A stretch of DNA of 64,000 bases from Aquanectria penicillioides (taxonomy: Eukaryota > Ascomycota > Sordariomycetes > Hypocreales > Nectriaceae): assembly GCA_003415625.1 (NCBI GenBank), contig PYIU01000003.1:930001-994000 (forward strand), written 5' to 3'. The translations under genes were made by a program, and so were the position numbers. The notes beneath the pieces were generated by a model that worked only from the letters and a program-made list of their open reading frames with translations, was not told the origin of the DNA and made no database searches. Positions 44,737 through 57,356 of this stretch are shown one piece after another. The first letter of the stretch is position 1. Every line of letters starts with the position of its first letter.

Positions 44737-45736
44737 CGTGCCCTGCCCTGCCGGATTGTGTGTCAATGATGCAGTTAGTGCGGGGACGAGAGACACGACG
44801 GAGACACAGCGGGAGGGAGATGCAGCCAAAGGACGCACTCCCTCCTTGTTTCTATCGGCGGATTTATGTCATGTGGCGTCACGGATGGGTCGATTCTGAG
44901 GTCTGGGGTACATAGAGCTGGCCCGACCGGGACATGGGCCCCGGAGGAGCATATACCATTGAGTTGTCAAACTGCAAAACGAGCAATAGTCTGTGTCAAA
45001 TTCGCAGTCGTATCAGGTCATCATGGCGTTTTTCATCAGTCGTACAGCCCAACTCCTTGCGAAATTCATCAGTGAATCCGTTGATCCATCACGGCAACCT
45101 GGGTCCCATTCCTGAATTGGGAGGGCACATTGAAAAAAAAAACCAAACAGTATCCAACAAAAATAGAATCCCCGTCACAAGTATGCCAAACCAAAACCTG
45201 TCGGGGTTTCAATCCCCAAACACCCAAACGCCTCGCCTGCCATGCTGCCGAAAGTGTTTCATAGGTAACCCGCTAATGCCAATGAATGAATGAATGCCAC
45301 CAATAGCCCTTTCCCAAAATAGGCCAACATGCTGTAAACAATAGACAATATCAATAAACGAATACATTTAATTTTGGCTCATGTTGCGGCCAATGAAACA
45401 GGATTTTTTTTTAAAACAATAGAGTCGAAGAGAAACTTAGGCCGGCAATGACAGTTTGGTATCGTATTCCTAAGCAGCAAATGGCGAGTCGGGGCTGTAC
45501 TCTTCCGGATTCATGATAAGTGGCAGTCGATATAGCTTGAAACGTATTATCCCTGAGAAAGTAACTTCTCTTCAAGGTGTAAAAAAAAACGTTAGTTGAA
45601 AGTCAACTCTCAACTGCTTCTCCACAGATAGACGTGAAGAAAGGGCCTTTCGTTATATCGATAAGACTTTTGCTTCTCATAGATGAGAAGCCTGTAGTTG
45701 TTGATCGGAGCGGATGATCAATGATGTCAGTTGAGG
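44737..45736. other. intergenic between convergent genes
   Basis: About 1 kb with A-rich tracts (near 45134-45142, 45404-45418 and 45582-45590). Nothing recognisable. Confidence 0.5.
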
Positions 45737-47321
45737 CTAATATGCTGCAACGGGCCGGCGGCCAAATCGTAGGGGACCGCTGCCCCTAGAATGCTCCTCA
45801 GAGTGTCGTCGATGGAACAGATTTTGTACAAGTCCACGAGGAGTAGGATCGTTGAAGTCTCCGATACGGGTGCGGATAGCGCGATGAGAAGGTTTCTTAG
45901 CCTGCCATCGCTCCTTGATGCTATCGTCAACGAGAGCAATCAGTCCAGTTGCAACAATGACACTAGCAAATTGTTAGTCAGTCCGATAGGGCGATGACCC
46001 AGCTGAAAAAGGAGCAGACTTACTCAGCGACATCGGTGATAGCGTCAATAATGCTGTTGTCGCTAATCCACATATAACAGGGAGTGACCCAGGCGCCAGC
46101 CATCTCATCATCCAGAACCTGATTAGGGCTGCGCATTTCGGGAACAATGTGGGCGATAGGCGCTCCATGGCCGTCGCGAACCAAGTGGTAGGATACCACA
46201 TTGAGGTTCTTGTCGATGACTCGCTTCCAGGCATACTGGTGTCCCCACCACTCAAACTCATATCGCTTATTTGTCCGGCTTCCGCGACGCGCCACATCAA
46301 CACGTGCGTAGTTGCTAAACTCAAGTTTAATGCGATTGGTAGGCACAAGACGCTGCTTGGTCTTCGGTGTTTGTTGCTGGCTCAGTTCCGAGGTTACAGA
46401 ATGAGAGCCTGACCATACCGAGGCACCATCGGAAGAATTTGAACCATTGCTGCTGACAGGGTTCTTGAAAATTGAAGAAGTAGCGGATGAGGATCGATGG
46501 AATGGAGTGGTGACAGTCCGAAGAGCCGAGCTCATTGATCGACGTAGAGCTGGCCGTGCAGCAGCGACGGGGCCAGTGGGAGCTGGAGCGTAATTGCGCT
46601 TCGAGTTACAGACTTCGCGGCCAGAGTCGCGGCAATACCGGCGGAGAGAGAACTCTCGGCGAGCTAGGTCATGCATGCGCAAATGGAAGAGCTGGATAGC
46701 GAGCGGTCGACGGCCTGGGCCGAGAGGCACGAGAGTGTCGACGCGCAGATTCATGTTGCCATCAGGAGTAAGGTCGTCATGGCGAACAGCAAGTCGGTCG
46801 AGTGAGGGGAATAGACGTGCAAAGTCCTGAGGTGTTGAGGGCCTTGCTGGGGGGTCGTTAGAAGCCCCGCGGTAGGGTGGCAATACGGGAGGGATATGGA
46901 GAGATGCTGGGTCGGAGAGAATGTAGTCCTTCTCTACTTCGTCCTCGGAATCTTCGTCGTCGTCGTCATCATCACTGCTCTCTGAGTCTTCCTCCTCCTC
47001 CTCGTTTCCGCCACCTCCGACAGGAAGATCGCGGCACAGGGGCTCCATCTCAGAAAGGACGGAATCGTAGGTGGCTACAGATGAGGAAGAGGCGTTGAAC
47101 AATGTTTCGGGAACTGCGGGTTCCTTTGCAGTGGTTGAGGGCTTCTGACCGTTGATGACACTAAGGCCCTTGTTCTGAGATGTGGCGGAATGGAATGATG
47201 TTGGGGCGGTCGATTGCGACACTTCAGAAAAGTAAGAATCTCGAAGAGAATCGGACTCGGACGGCGCAGGAGAGGTTGTGATGACAACCTTCCGATTTCG
47301 CCGTGGTGATGAGCCAGACAT
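45737..47321 (-). CDS. conserved fungal protein of unknown function with acidic N-terminal region
   Basis: Two exons on the minus strand, 47321-46024 and 45962-45737, separated by a 61-nt GT-AG intron. The product is 507 residues. I choose MSGSSPRRN as start; an ORF extension of seven codons upstream lacks an ATG. The N-terminal third is disordered with an acidic block (EEEEEDSESSDDDDDDEDSE). The middle has LRVDTLVPLGPGRRPLAIQLFHLRMHDLARREF (cited in part), then a Ser-rich stretch. The C-terminal part is compact and well ordered: IKLEFSNYARVDVARRG, YEFEWWGHQYAWKRV, YHLVRDGHGAPIAHIVPE, CYMWISDNSIIDAITDVAD, VIVATGLIALVDDSIKERW. Its beta-rich pattern recalls tubby/LURP-like folds, but I cannot assign a family with confidence. 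No signal peptide is seen. Intact. Confidence 0.8.
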
Positions 47322-50300
47322 TGTTGCTGCTGTGTGTGTCAAGTTCGGGATTTGTCACTGCTCACGCCGGACTTGGCGATAATGGTTGTGGTGCAATCCC
47401 TTATAAAGGAGTATTGGTATGGTGCTCGTAGGGTGTCAGGCTGTGTGAAGAGATTGGAGTGCGATGTCGAGCAAGTAGGTCGGTTGTTGAAGGTTGTGTC
47501 GAAGAACGGTAGGTAAAGTCGGTGATAAGATATATAATATGAGAAAGCTAAACCAGATCGGATCTGATCAAGGTCGTATCCACGAGGGAGCCAGGATGGC
47601 GAAAGGGGGGAGCACTTGATATATATCGAGTGAAAGAAGCCATTCAGTGAGTCGTAGCCTTGATTTGGGCAGTGGGATGTTGGCGGGCAAGTGGGGAGGG
47701 CCCGGAGGGGCTTATACAGGACCTGGCCTTGTACGCAACCAGTGGAGCCCAAATGGTGCTGAGCAGGCTTGGGAGGCCAGCCAGGCAAGACAGGGTTAGG
47801 CAGTGGCAGAGTTGGTACCGCTGAGAGTACCTGGCCGGTGACTTCAGCGGGACGGACCACCTGTCAAAACTGGCGCCACGGCGGGGAGAAATGGAAGAAG
47901 CGCCTTGCCCCGACCGGCCGGCAGCGACTACGACGACAGCCACCCCCCGGTAAATCCGCGAGACAAGGGCCGAAGTTTAGGGGGGTCTCGTTGGCCAAGG
48001 GCGACATGGGCGAGACCATGGGTGAGAGCTGTGAGTGTGGAAGACCGTCCCGGCAGCCTGATTAGCCTGAGCTAGTCCCCGGGTGGGCAGACAGTCACAG
48101 CAGTGTGAAAGCTGATCCCCGTTAGGCCGCCCTGGGTGACCTCTTGGACCTAGAGCTCTTTGGAACCAGAAGGCAGGTGGCCAAAACCCCAAGTGCCACG
48201 CCTCACGATCAGCGTCTCAAGCTCCCTGGGGGCCCATGGTAACTTCCCGTGGGGGTTGACTCAATACCAAGCGGTCCCCGGATGAGATCCCGAGCCAGGG
48301 CTTGGAATCCACCTACAGAAGGTCATCCAGTGAGTGAACGGGCGAGTGTGCGTGTGAACGTCGAAGCAGACGGTGGACCGCAAATAGAGTGCCAGGACTG
48401 ATCATGCCCGGGGGGTGAGAGCTGTTTGGAGCTTCGAGTCACACCACGCATGGCCTGTTGTTCAGTTCCGTCAGTTTGGACCACCTAGGGTCATTGGTGA
48501 CCATCTTTGCTGGGTTCGGAAGAGGACGACGTCGCAAGCACGCACTGATCGCTGCGAATCTCGTTCATTCGTTTGCCGATCCGTGAGGAGATGAATCGAA
48601 GGAATCAAGCCGGCGGGCAATTGGGTCGACTGGGGCAAAATTGGTCGAGGATTTCCAGGAACTCGGCTCACCCTCTTCTTGCTCACCCCAGTGCCCTGCG
48701 TGCCCTGCCCGCATCTTGCTGTTGCTTCCGAGCCGCGGGCCAAGGAGAAAAAAAATCCAGCACCCCTCCATCAGAGATTGCGCGGGCTGTAACGTGGGTT
48801 GTACGTGGGACTGTCCTGTCCAGCGGTCTCGCAGTAGAGCTACCTGCCTTGGTTACTGGATCAAAATGCGCGCAGTACTTGGACCCCAGTTTTCCTGCGT
48901 GACCAGAGCTTCAGAGTTGAATATGGACCTGTCATTGCCATGCCTGCAGTAGAGTACGGAAACAAGACACGACCACGACATCCTCTCCCCCACGCATAAT
49001 TGACGCCTTCGGGGAATGGGTGCGATGCTGATGCTGATGCCGATGCTGGCGCTTTCCAGAAGTGCCTACCGACCTACCGAGTCGGGCCAGTGGCCCTCAT
49101 GGGTGGAGATCAGATGAGGAACCTGGCGGCGTCCCATTTCAGACTACCTGGTCCATTTTGTTCACCATAACAATGACGAAACAGGCGTTGGGGGCCTGGG
49201 CGCCTGGACGCCTATGACATTGTGGCCTTTAGGAGCTCCCAAAAGAGGGAATGGCCCCGACAGTTTGGCAATCGGGGAGAGATCTATAGTGTTCCGGTTG
49301 GGTCTTTGACGGTCGATGGGTCTCAAGGGGTTTACCATGACTGATTTCTTGGGACGGTGACTCTCCCGACCAGCCAAGCAAGACTAATTGTCATGTCAAT
49401 TTATGGCGTCTTTCGAGATGGCGGCTGAGTTGATGAGATGGTGGTGATTGTGATTCCATTTCCGTCGAGAATGACTCTTGATGGATAAGGATGGTCAAGT
49501 CACCCGCGCCTCTCCCGCGTCGTGTCATTGATTCTCTTCTCTCTTCATTCCTTCGCGCCCTCGTACTTGGAGGGCTAAGTTTGGCCCTAGACGGGATGGC
49601 TGCACCTTACCTCCCTACGCATGTACCGGTATGCACGGCCCCGAGGTCTAGTCGGCAGGCGCAGTTGTCACTCCATTTCCCCAAGTACCTCAACCTGCAC
49701 GAGCGAGTGAACCTGCCCTGATTTTGCTCTGGTGCCATCACATTACCGTTGTAGTGGAAGCACCCACCCATCCCTCATGGCTTCCCTTGTCCGAATCCAC
49801 CCGCCACCTGCTGAATAAACGTACGTCTCGTGTAACGCCTTCCTGGATTTTTTTCGATAAACTGGGCAGCCGCCTGCTACCACACTGAAAATCTCACGGG
49901 GTCATGTTTCGCGGCACAGACGAGATGCGGGTTTCTTTCTCCCTCCACCAATTACTACTCCCCTACCAATGGGCTTGGCCTGCGCACTCAGTACACGCGA
50001 CTCCGGCTCGTTACGCTCGGTTCTCTTGAATGCCCCATATCCCAATCCTGCCACCACCCATCCAAGTCATCCATCCTCGTGGTCTCTCACATCTCACAAA
50101 AAACTCTTCACCGGCCGGTCGACCAACCAAGTGCCGACTCTTGTTGCTGACCATATTGGAGATCCTCCGGCAGTTCCAGTTCTTTTGCTCCCCTACTGTG
50201 CCTGGCCACAAACGGCACACTCGGACCTGATCTCCGCAAACGCACAACCGATTGAGTCCAGGATTCAGCGCCATCTTGTTGCCATCTCATTACTCTTTTG

Positions 50301-53300
50301 CCCACCTGGGGTTGCACAGAGCTTTCGTTGTGATCGATCCCTGTAACAGGTTGAGGCAATCGTGAACTTTCCATCTCTCGCCGTCGGTGAGGTTGCCCTT
50401 CGCTTTCGGTCAGAGAGTGTTGGCTTATTACGAAGCCTCAGCCACGTAGACCTTGCCCCTGCCCTCTCTTCTAATTCTTCAAAGCCACGCGGTTCTCTGC
50501 CTTGTCGACGATTCCATCATGACCATTTACTCAAACTTCGCCTCACTCGTCGAGCTACGGGACCTGATTGTGCCTAGCTACACCTTGGCTGGCTCGGCCT
50601 CTCAAGACTCCGCCTACCTTTGGGCAAACTTCTATTCTGGGAACAATCAATACGCTGGCTGGCTGGAGTTGCCTGCACTGAGCTACTATGCCACACTGCA
50701 CGTCTGAAAGGAATTCACAATTCCAAAAAGTCCCAGGTCAGATATCATTAGGCACTAATCCTCAGGTCGATCGGTTTCCTAAGGTAGGCAATCATCCTGT
50801 TCGAGCTTTGCCCATCCGCGACCCGAAATTCCATGACGATGCCCGAAAGACGAGATGAAGCTCAAAACCTAGCTCACCCTTGATCCTCACACCATCATCC
50901 ACCTAGTCAAGCCACACCTTACTATCATTCGCAAGCTGCAGTATATTTTTCTCTTTCCTCTTCATGGCCGATCATCCTTCTCCCCCGGAAATCGGCGTCC
51001 CCATTCTAGCCGTTCGCATCGGTGGTCGTCAACGGAGCTGCTGTACTGCATCTCGCTCAAAACCCGTTCACATGCATCATGCACTTGGCCCACGTACTAC
51101 ATAGTGCGTCCTCACCTCTACCTGCGTCCAGGGTACCCGAGCATCCCTGAGCTCCGCCGCATGTTTTGTGCTCCTCTCGCTTCCAAGCAATAATTCATCC
51201 ATACATGCACACGACACCTACACCAGATGCTTCAGCCTGCATCTCGACATAACCTTTCACACCCACCACAGGAAAGCTGACCATGTAAACCTTGCCGGAA
51301 CTAGATGTTGAGGCAACCCTCTGAGTTGCAGCCCGTGACGCATGTGTCGGACTCTTATTCGCCCTCCCCGGTCTTTTCGGCCCTCCTCTAGACATCCGGC
51401 TACCCTGTTTAGCCAATGGTGACGCCTTTGATTCTTCCGCTACCGCCCGTTGCGTCTTTTTCCTTCCAGAACATGACCCTTTGCTCTCCTTTCTAGCCGC
51501 GATGTGGAAGCTCAGAATGAACAGGGCGCTGGGGTTTTGCATTGCTCATCATTTTACATTGCCTCGCCTCGGCATCTGGTCGCCTCGGTAATCTGCAGTT
51601 GGACCTTGTTGCTAATGTGTATGGCAATGAGAAAGATCCGGGGTGCTGGACCGCGATGCTCACAAATTGACCGGGTTCAATCTTGCTTCAATGCTTGGTG
51701 CCTGACTATCAAAGAAACCTCCGAACGAAGCTCTCACTTTGGCATGTCCTCGTCATCTACCACGTGCCGCAAGTCGCTGCGCCCTCGTGTTACTGTATTC
51801 ACCTCTCGCAACAGCCAACCTTGGCAAGCTTGGGACCTGAAAGCCCAACCTGACCTTATAATGTCTCACTTCCATCCTCAGCCTTGATCGATCAATATTA
51901 ACTCATCTCGTGGTGCAGCCGATCTCTTCCTCGAGCATCCTCGCACATCTTTAGCTGCGCGTATCCGAGACCTAACGCCGGTTCTTGACGCAATGCATCA
52001 CGGCTACTACTATGCTGGAACCATTCGCTTAGGGTTCCCGAGGCGTATTTGATATGGAGGAGAGTGAGAACTGTGTTGGCCCATGATCACCTGTGCAGTC
52101 CTCCGCAAAGTTTACCCTCCAGTAATTCGACACGACGTGGGCGTTTTTGTGCCTGGCCTCAAATGCCATATATGACAGTAAACATCACTGGTCAGCGGTC
52201 ATGCTTGGAGACAACTCCTGTGACATCGAGATCAAGTGATATTTGGCGCCTCACTTTGTGCGGTCTCGGCCTGCAAGTCCTATCCATCTCGAGACCTAAC
52301 AGCATAAGCGCTATGGGCAGCCGCGAATCGTGGCCGCACAACATGCATCAAGCAAACCCCCAATTCCGATGCTTCAGCGAATGCCTCATGGTGCTTTTTG
52401 GGGGAGGGGCAAAGAATGGAGCAGTAGGGGCAAATCCGAATGGACACCGGCTGGCCATTTGGTCTCGTTGCAGCATTTTCCCACTCCCCCACGCCTTTGG
52501 TGCCTAACTAAGTTGATGGCCAACCCACGCGCCCCCCCGTCTTTATGACAACTTCAGTAATATCAAATGTGGACCACAAGATAATCCCCCGTTGCCACCA
52601 TCAGGCCCTGTCTGCCGCCACGGCCCCGCGATTTCAGGTCAAGCAAGAATGCACGGCGACAATACGGATTTGCCTGGCAGGTTTTGGTCTTTGATGTGCG
52701 GAACCGAATCAACGGTCCAAAATTCTCCCGATTACTGAAGCACCCAGTCAGGTGAGCTGACTTCACATGTCCTGTCGTCCCACCTCTTCAGCAGCAGTCA
52801 CGAGACTTGCTCCCTCTAATGAGCTGGCCGTTGTATCACCTCTGCTGCTTGTCAAACGCCTCACGAGCTCCTGGCCTCTCGTCCACCACCTCCTCGGCTC
52901 ACTCCCCTCACCGCGATTCCAAGCCATCATACCACGCAAACCACCCACTACTTCCCCAGCTGCTCTCTGTCTCCAATTCAATGATTTTACTAGCCCAGTC
53001 GTGCGGTCGAGGGATGGCCTCGCCCACACCTCCCCATTCCAAGATTTTGCCTGGTGGATGACCTCCACAGCTCCGCATCGGCCTCCATCACCGAAACCGG
53101 CCTCATGCGTAGCGACGTCACTCGGCCGGGAAAAAAAAAGAGAGATCATTGATGCTTTTTTCTTTACCTTTGAGGATCTTGTCGATCTTTGAGATGCGGA
53201 ATGTTGAGGTCAAGGCCAAGTAGCTGTGTACGATGATCAATGTGCAACTCTCAGACATTATAGCGAAGCAAGATTCAATGAACGAGGCCCAAGGTAAGCT

Positions 53301-53656
53301 CAGAGATGGTCGTTGTGATGTACATGGAAAGTATAGTGTATTCTTCCCACTTCACACAAAACTGACATTGATGTTCAATAAAATCCAATTTCTTGAAAAA
53401 TTTATGTCAATACATGTCAAGTATGGGGCATAGAGAAGTGTCAAAAGTAATGAGAGAAAAAAAAAAGACATATCGATCAATAACGTAACCTACTGAATCG
53501 AACTGCTTGCAACTAAATTCTCTCGCCTCCGTCTCCCTTTTCACCTCTGAATGTTCTTCAGCCGCTTCCCATCACTAAATGTAGTATCAACCTCTAAGGC
53601 GAGATCCATGATAGCATTTCCGTCATCCTGCTCGTCGTAATTCTCTTACAGCAACA
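47322..53656. other. 6.3-kb region without a supported gene
   Basis: The longest interval without a recognisable gene. It includes the leader of the 45737-47321 gene. No tRNA, 5S rRNA, transposon protein or spliced conserved ORF was seen on either strand. A GATGCTGATGCTGATGCCGATGCTG-type short repeat lies near 49023-49047. ORFs up to about 150 residues (for example 52049-52507) are random-looking. Confidence 0.5.
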
Positions 53657-56600
53657 CTAGGACTGAGTATTCCAACCAACCCAGCTCCTTGGCATCACGC
53701 GCCAAATCTTTACCTCGCCGCTTCGGAGGTCATCAAGCCTAAAGCTCTCGACCTTGACCTTCTTGCTCTCGCGGCCCTGCTCCCATGCTCGAACCTTCTT
53801 CTTGGTACCATCCCATTCGGCCACTACAGCGACGTGATCAGGCTTGCCGACCTCCATCGAGTATTTGGCGTGCATGGGACCGTGCTTGCCCTGGAACCGG
53901 GCATTTCGGATGGTGAGGATGTCGCGGGTCTGATCATGTCATTCTGCTGCGTCGATGCGTTGGCCATGTTGGAATAGACGAGGGCACCGTAAGCGCGAGT
54001 GCCGATGGGAGCAAGTGCGTCCTTGTAAGGTCGGAGGAGCTCAAATATTAGACCCTGAGGGGTACCGTCGGCAACCACCGTGTCCTTCTTGGATGCGACG
54101 GCTTCCGCAATGGACGACCAAACCGTTCATAAAACTCCTCCATCTGGTCCTGACGCAGCGGGCGCGGTGGCTGTTCGTGGCGCTGCTCCAATTCCACGTC
54201 GGATGGGTCATAAGGATCGTATCGGACCGTCAGGAAGGTCTGGGAATAGTCTTGGTACAAAATGAAGAGTTCTCGGGTCACTGTTGTCTTCTGGCCGCCA
54301 TTCGTGGTCGTTGTCTCCTCGGACTCGAAGAAGATATCCTTGCGTCCTTGGAGGACAGGGGTACCTGGTTGGGCTGTTTCCACCAGCCGCTTTGAACAGC
54401 CAGATCGATATCATTCGCAATAAATCCAGATTCCATTGAGGGACGGTGCATATCAACCGATCGCCTTCCTGCTCGTGACACATCTAGTGATTGGCGTCCA
54501 CGCCCCGCAGGTGCTGCTGGAGGAGGTGCTCTTCCAGGGGGCATCGCTGTGGATGGAGACCCAGGGAAAACTGCCTCCTCTTCGATCTTGGGGGTTCTGT
54601 GCGAGTAACCTCCAGGGGTAGTAGCCGAGTAGTTGTAAGGGTCATAATCATCCTCTGGCTGGGGCGGGCCGCATTTGTAGGAGGGGAGGAGGGGGAGCAA
54701 TACGAGGCACGTCAACAGATCGACGTGTATCTGAGGGGGAGGCTGAGCGGGAATCGGAGGAGGAACGGCTCTAGGAGCAGCTGCTGTGGGACAGGTGGTG
54801 GGAGAGTAGGGGGAGCATCTGTAATAGGAGACTGAATCGAATTATCCTCGAGACTTGAGTCTCGCGCGTGGGCTTTCAAAGCATCTTTATGGGGCACGGA
54901 AGAGGCGATATCAGTGTCATAGTCACCTTCATACTCGGTGACTTCCGCGTCCTCCTCCTCGCCAGCCTGTTGTGGCCGTGTGGTAGTTGGGATTTGAGTG
55001 TCCGCCGTAGATTGTCTGCGAAGATTGCCCGGCGGGGGGGGAGGAGGCGGCCGGCTTTGGGCCGGAGGAGCAATCGGCACTGATCGGGGATAGGTGGCGG
55101 AGGACGACTGTTGCGCTTATTCGCAATAGTCGGCGACGCGGGACTGAACTCATCTGGGTTTGGCGAGATATGTGGAGACCGCGCGGGGACAGTAGGGGGG
55201 TTCACAGGAGGTGGCATTGGAGGAGATCTCGTTACTGAGGATGGTTGTTCAAGTGTACTGTCGTCACCACGGTCTCGACCGGAGAGCTCATCATCGGACT
55301 CGGATCCCTCAGTCTGAGACTTCAAGTCTACAGGAGGTGGTGGCGGAGGCGGTCGGGCTGAGATAATTGTTAGCAAGCATCTTCCCTGGCAAGAGTTTCC
55401 ATCCATACAGTCAGCGGGCACAGGAGTGGTGCAGGACGACCACCAGGCACTGGAGGAGCGGCAGCATCCCGGATGGGAACTAATTTGTTTGTTAGCATAC
55501 GCACACCAATGCCATGTCAAGATACCAATTTACGTACGTGCTGGGACACTCGTGGGTGCAGGTGTAGTTGCCTCGTCTTCTTCATCCTCCTGCTGGTCTT
55601 CGGCTGATCGGGGTGGGAGAGATGGGATCGGAGGCGGAGCTGGGCGGGCAGCGGGCTCGGGTTCCTCGTCCGATCGACTTGTCTCCCCTGATTTCCGGGG
55701 ACCTCCCATGCCGGGAAGAGCCATCATGGTCGGGATAGGGGGGCAGCACGAGTTGAAGGTGATGCTACTTCAACCTCTTCTTCAACCGGGGTTTGCTCAG
55801 GCTTGGGGGCCTTCTTCTTCTTGGCGGGTAAACCAGAAGGCATTGGGGCACCAAACATGCCATGGAAGCCCATGCCACCACTCATCTTGGCCATTCTCGC
55901 TCTGAGCTCCTCCTTGCGCCTGACTTCAGGATCAACATCCTCTTCCTCTTCCTCCTCTTCCTCGCCACTCTCCTGCTTCTCCTGTGCCGGAGCGGGTGCG
56001 ACTGGCTGGATTGGCAAAGTGGGTACCCGAGAAGCACGCCGAGAAACAGCGTCGCTGTCATCACGCTCCGTCAATTCGTCATTGCCTCAGTCGTATCACC
56101 AGCTCCAGACATGTCAGCCTCATTACCGTCGTGGATAGGCTCCACCGCAGGGCCCTTGGAAGACTTGCGACGGGGTGGAGGAGGTCCCCGGCTAGGCTCG
56201 GGTTCGTCGGTAGAGGTCCTTGTTCCTGTTTCCTCAGTGTCACGGCGCTCTAGGGCAGAAGGCTGAGGCGGAGATGTTCCCTCAACCTCACCTAGAGCCT
56301 CAGCATGGCCAATACTCTCCCGCTTCTTAGGGGGTCGTTTGGGTTTCTCCTTCTTGGCAGCAGCATCGGCGTGGCGTTGCGCCTGTTCCATTTGCTGCTT
56401 CTGTAGTAGAGCAATGCGTTCCTTGAGGCTTGTAGGCTTCGGTTGGTCCTCATCGCCGCCTTCCTGAGGCTCGGGCGGCACCAGGCCAGCTCTCTCGGCT
56501 TGTCCATGGTTCTCGGCCTCCCTCTCTTTGATCTCGGGGTCCTCATCCCGTCGGTAGATCTTGGCCGTGGGTGCCTGCTGAGGAGGAGGCACGAAGGCAT

Positions 56601-57356
56601 GGCGACTAGGAGGAGGAGCAACAAATGGTTTCCGTATGAAGCCACCGCTAGACCCGCTCAGGCCACTCGGCTTGAAGGGGGCAACTGGCGGCGCAGCTGG
56701 TTTATTAAAGGCCGCAATGCGATCTCTGAAGGAGCTGCTCGAAGGCTTTTCGGAGACGGGAGGAGGTCCAGGCTTCGGCTTAGGGGCCTGGCTAGGAGCG
56801 GCCGCGGGAGCAGCAGCGGGAGCTGGAGCTGGGACTGGGACGGGAGCGGGAGCAGGAGCTGGAACGGGAACAGGGGTTCGACTGCCTTCGGGGCAGCTGG
56901 AGGAGGCGCATGAGCGACAAGGGGCTCAACGGGCTTCGACGATATAGGTTCCGGAGCCGGAGCTGCGGAGCTACCGACTCGGGGCGGTGGGTGTCTGAAT
57001 GGTTCATCGACGTCCTCGATCTCGGGCTCGGGCTCGGGGGCTGGAGGGGCTTCATGTTGCGCAGGTGGCGGTGGGGGGAGGAGAAGCGACATCATCGGCA
57101 GGTTGGGCATGTTCGGGCTCCTTCTTGGGGCGGGAGCGGGTTGGCCTTGGGGGTGCGGTGGGCTCGAACTTCTCGACGAAGTTGCGGGGAAGATGCCTTC
57201 ATGCTTGACGCCATCGTCATCGACGTATTCCCCGCCATACCAGTCGGCGTCATCTTGGTCGGTTACGGTGATGATTTGGCCAGGGCTAAAGTTGAGATCG
57301 TCCTCGTGGGGTGACGAGTACTCGTACAGGGCCTTGACCCTGAGCAGCGCCGCCAT
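53657..57356 (-). CDS. BBC1/MTI1-type SH3 protein of actin patches, disrupted by about a dozen frame breaks
   Basis: The start at 57356 is followed directly by an SH3 domain (VKALYEYSSPHEDDLNFSPGQ, in part; ADWYGGEYVDDDGVKHEGIFP), closely like Bbc1/Mti1. A Pro/Glu/Ala-rich scaffold follows (KPSSSSFRDRIAAFNKPAAPP; SLKERIALLQKQQMEQ; DPEVRRKEELRARMAKMSGG), then the conserved C-terminus (FIANDIDLAVQSGWWKQPN; RKDIFFESEETTTT; DGTPQGLIFELLRPYKDAL; MHAKYSMEVGKPDHVAVV; GEVKIWRVMPRSWVGW). Introns lie at 55537-55480 and 55408-55358. The segments lie in changing frames, with breaks near 57186, 57073, 56873, 56082, 55738, 55426, 55086, 54788, 54730, 54683, 54358, 54114 and 53932. Eleven need one extra base; two have one surplus. 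The net correction is nine bases, giving about 1,199 residues. In yeast Bbc1 binds type I myosin and restrains Arp2/3 activity. Confidence 0.85.

Noticed and set aside
52767..53192. Overlapping 128-141-residue ORFs on both strands
   Set aside because: No motif and no splicing context; both strands open equally, as expected of GC-rich non-coding DNA.
53657..57356. Several small separate genes on the minus strand
   Set aside because: The fragments are consecutive parts of one BBC1-like protein from the SH3 domain to the C-terminal domain.
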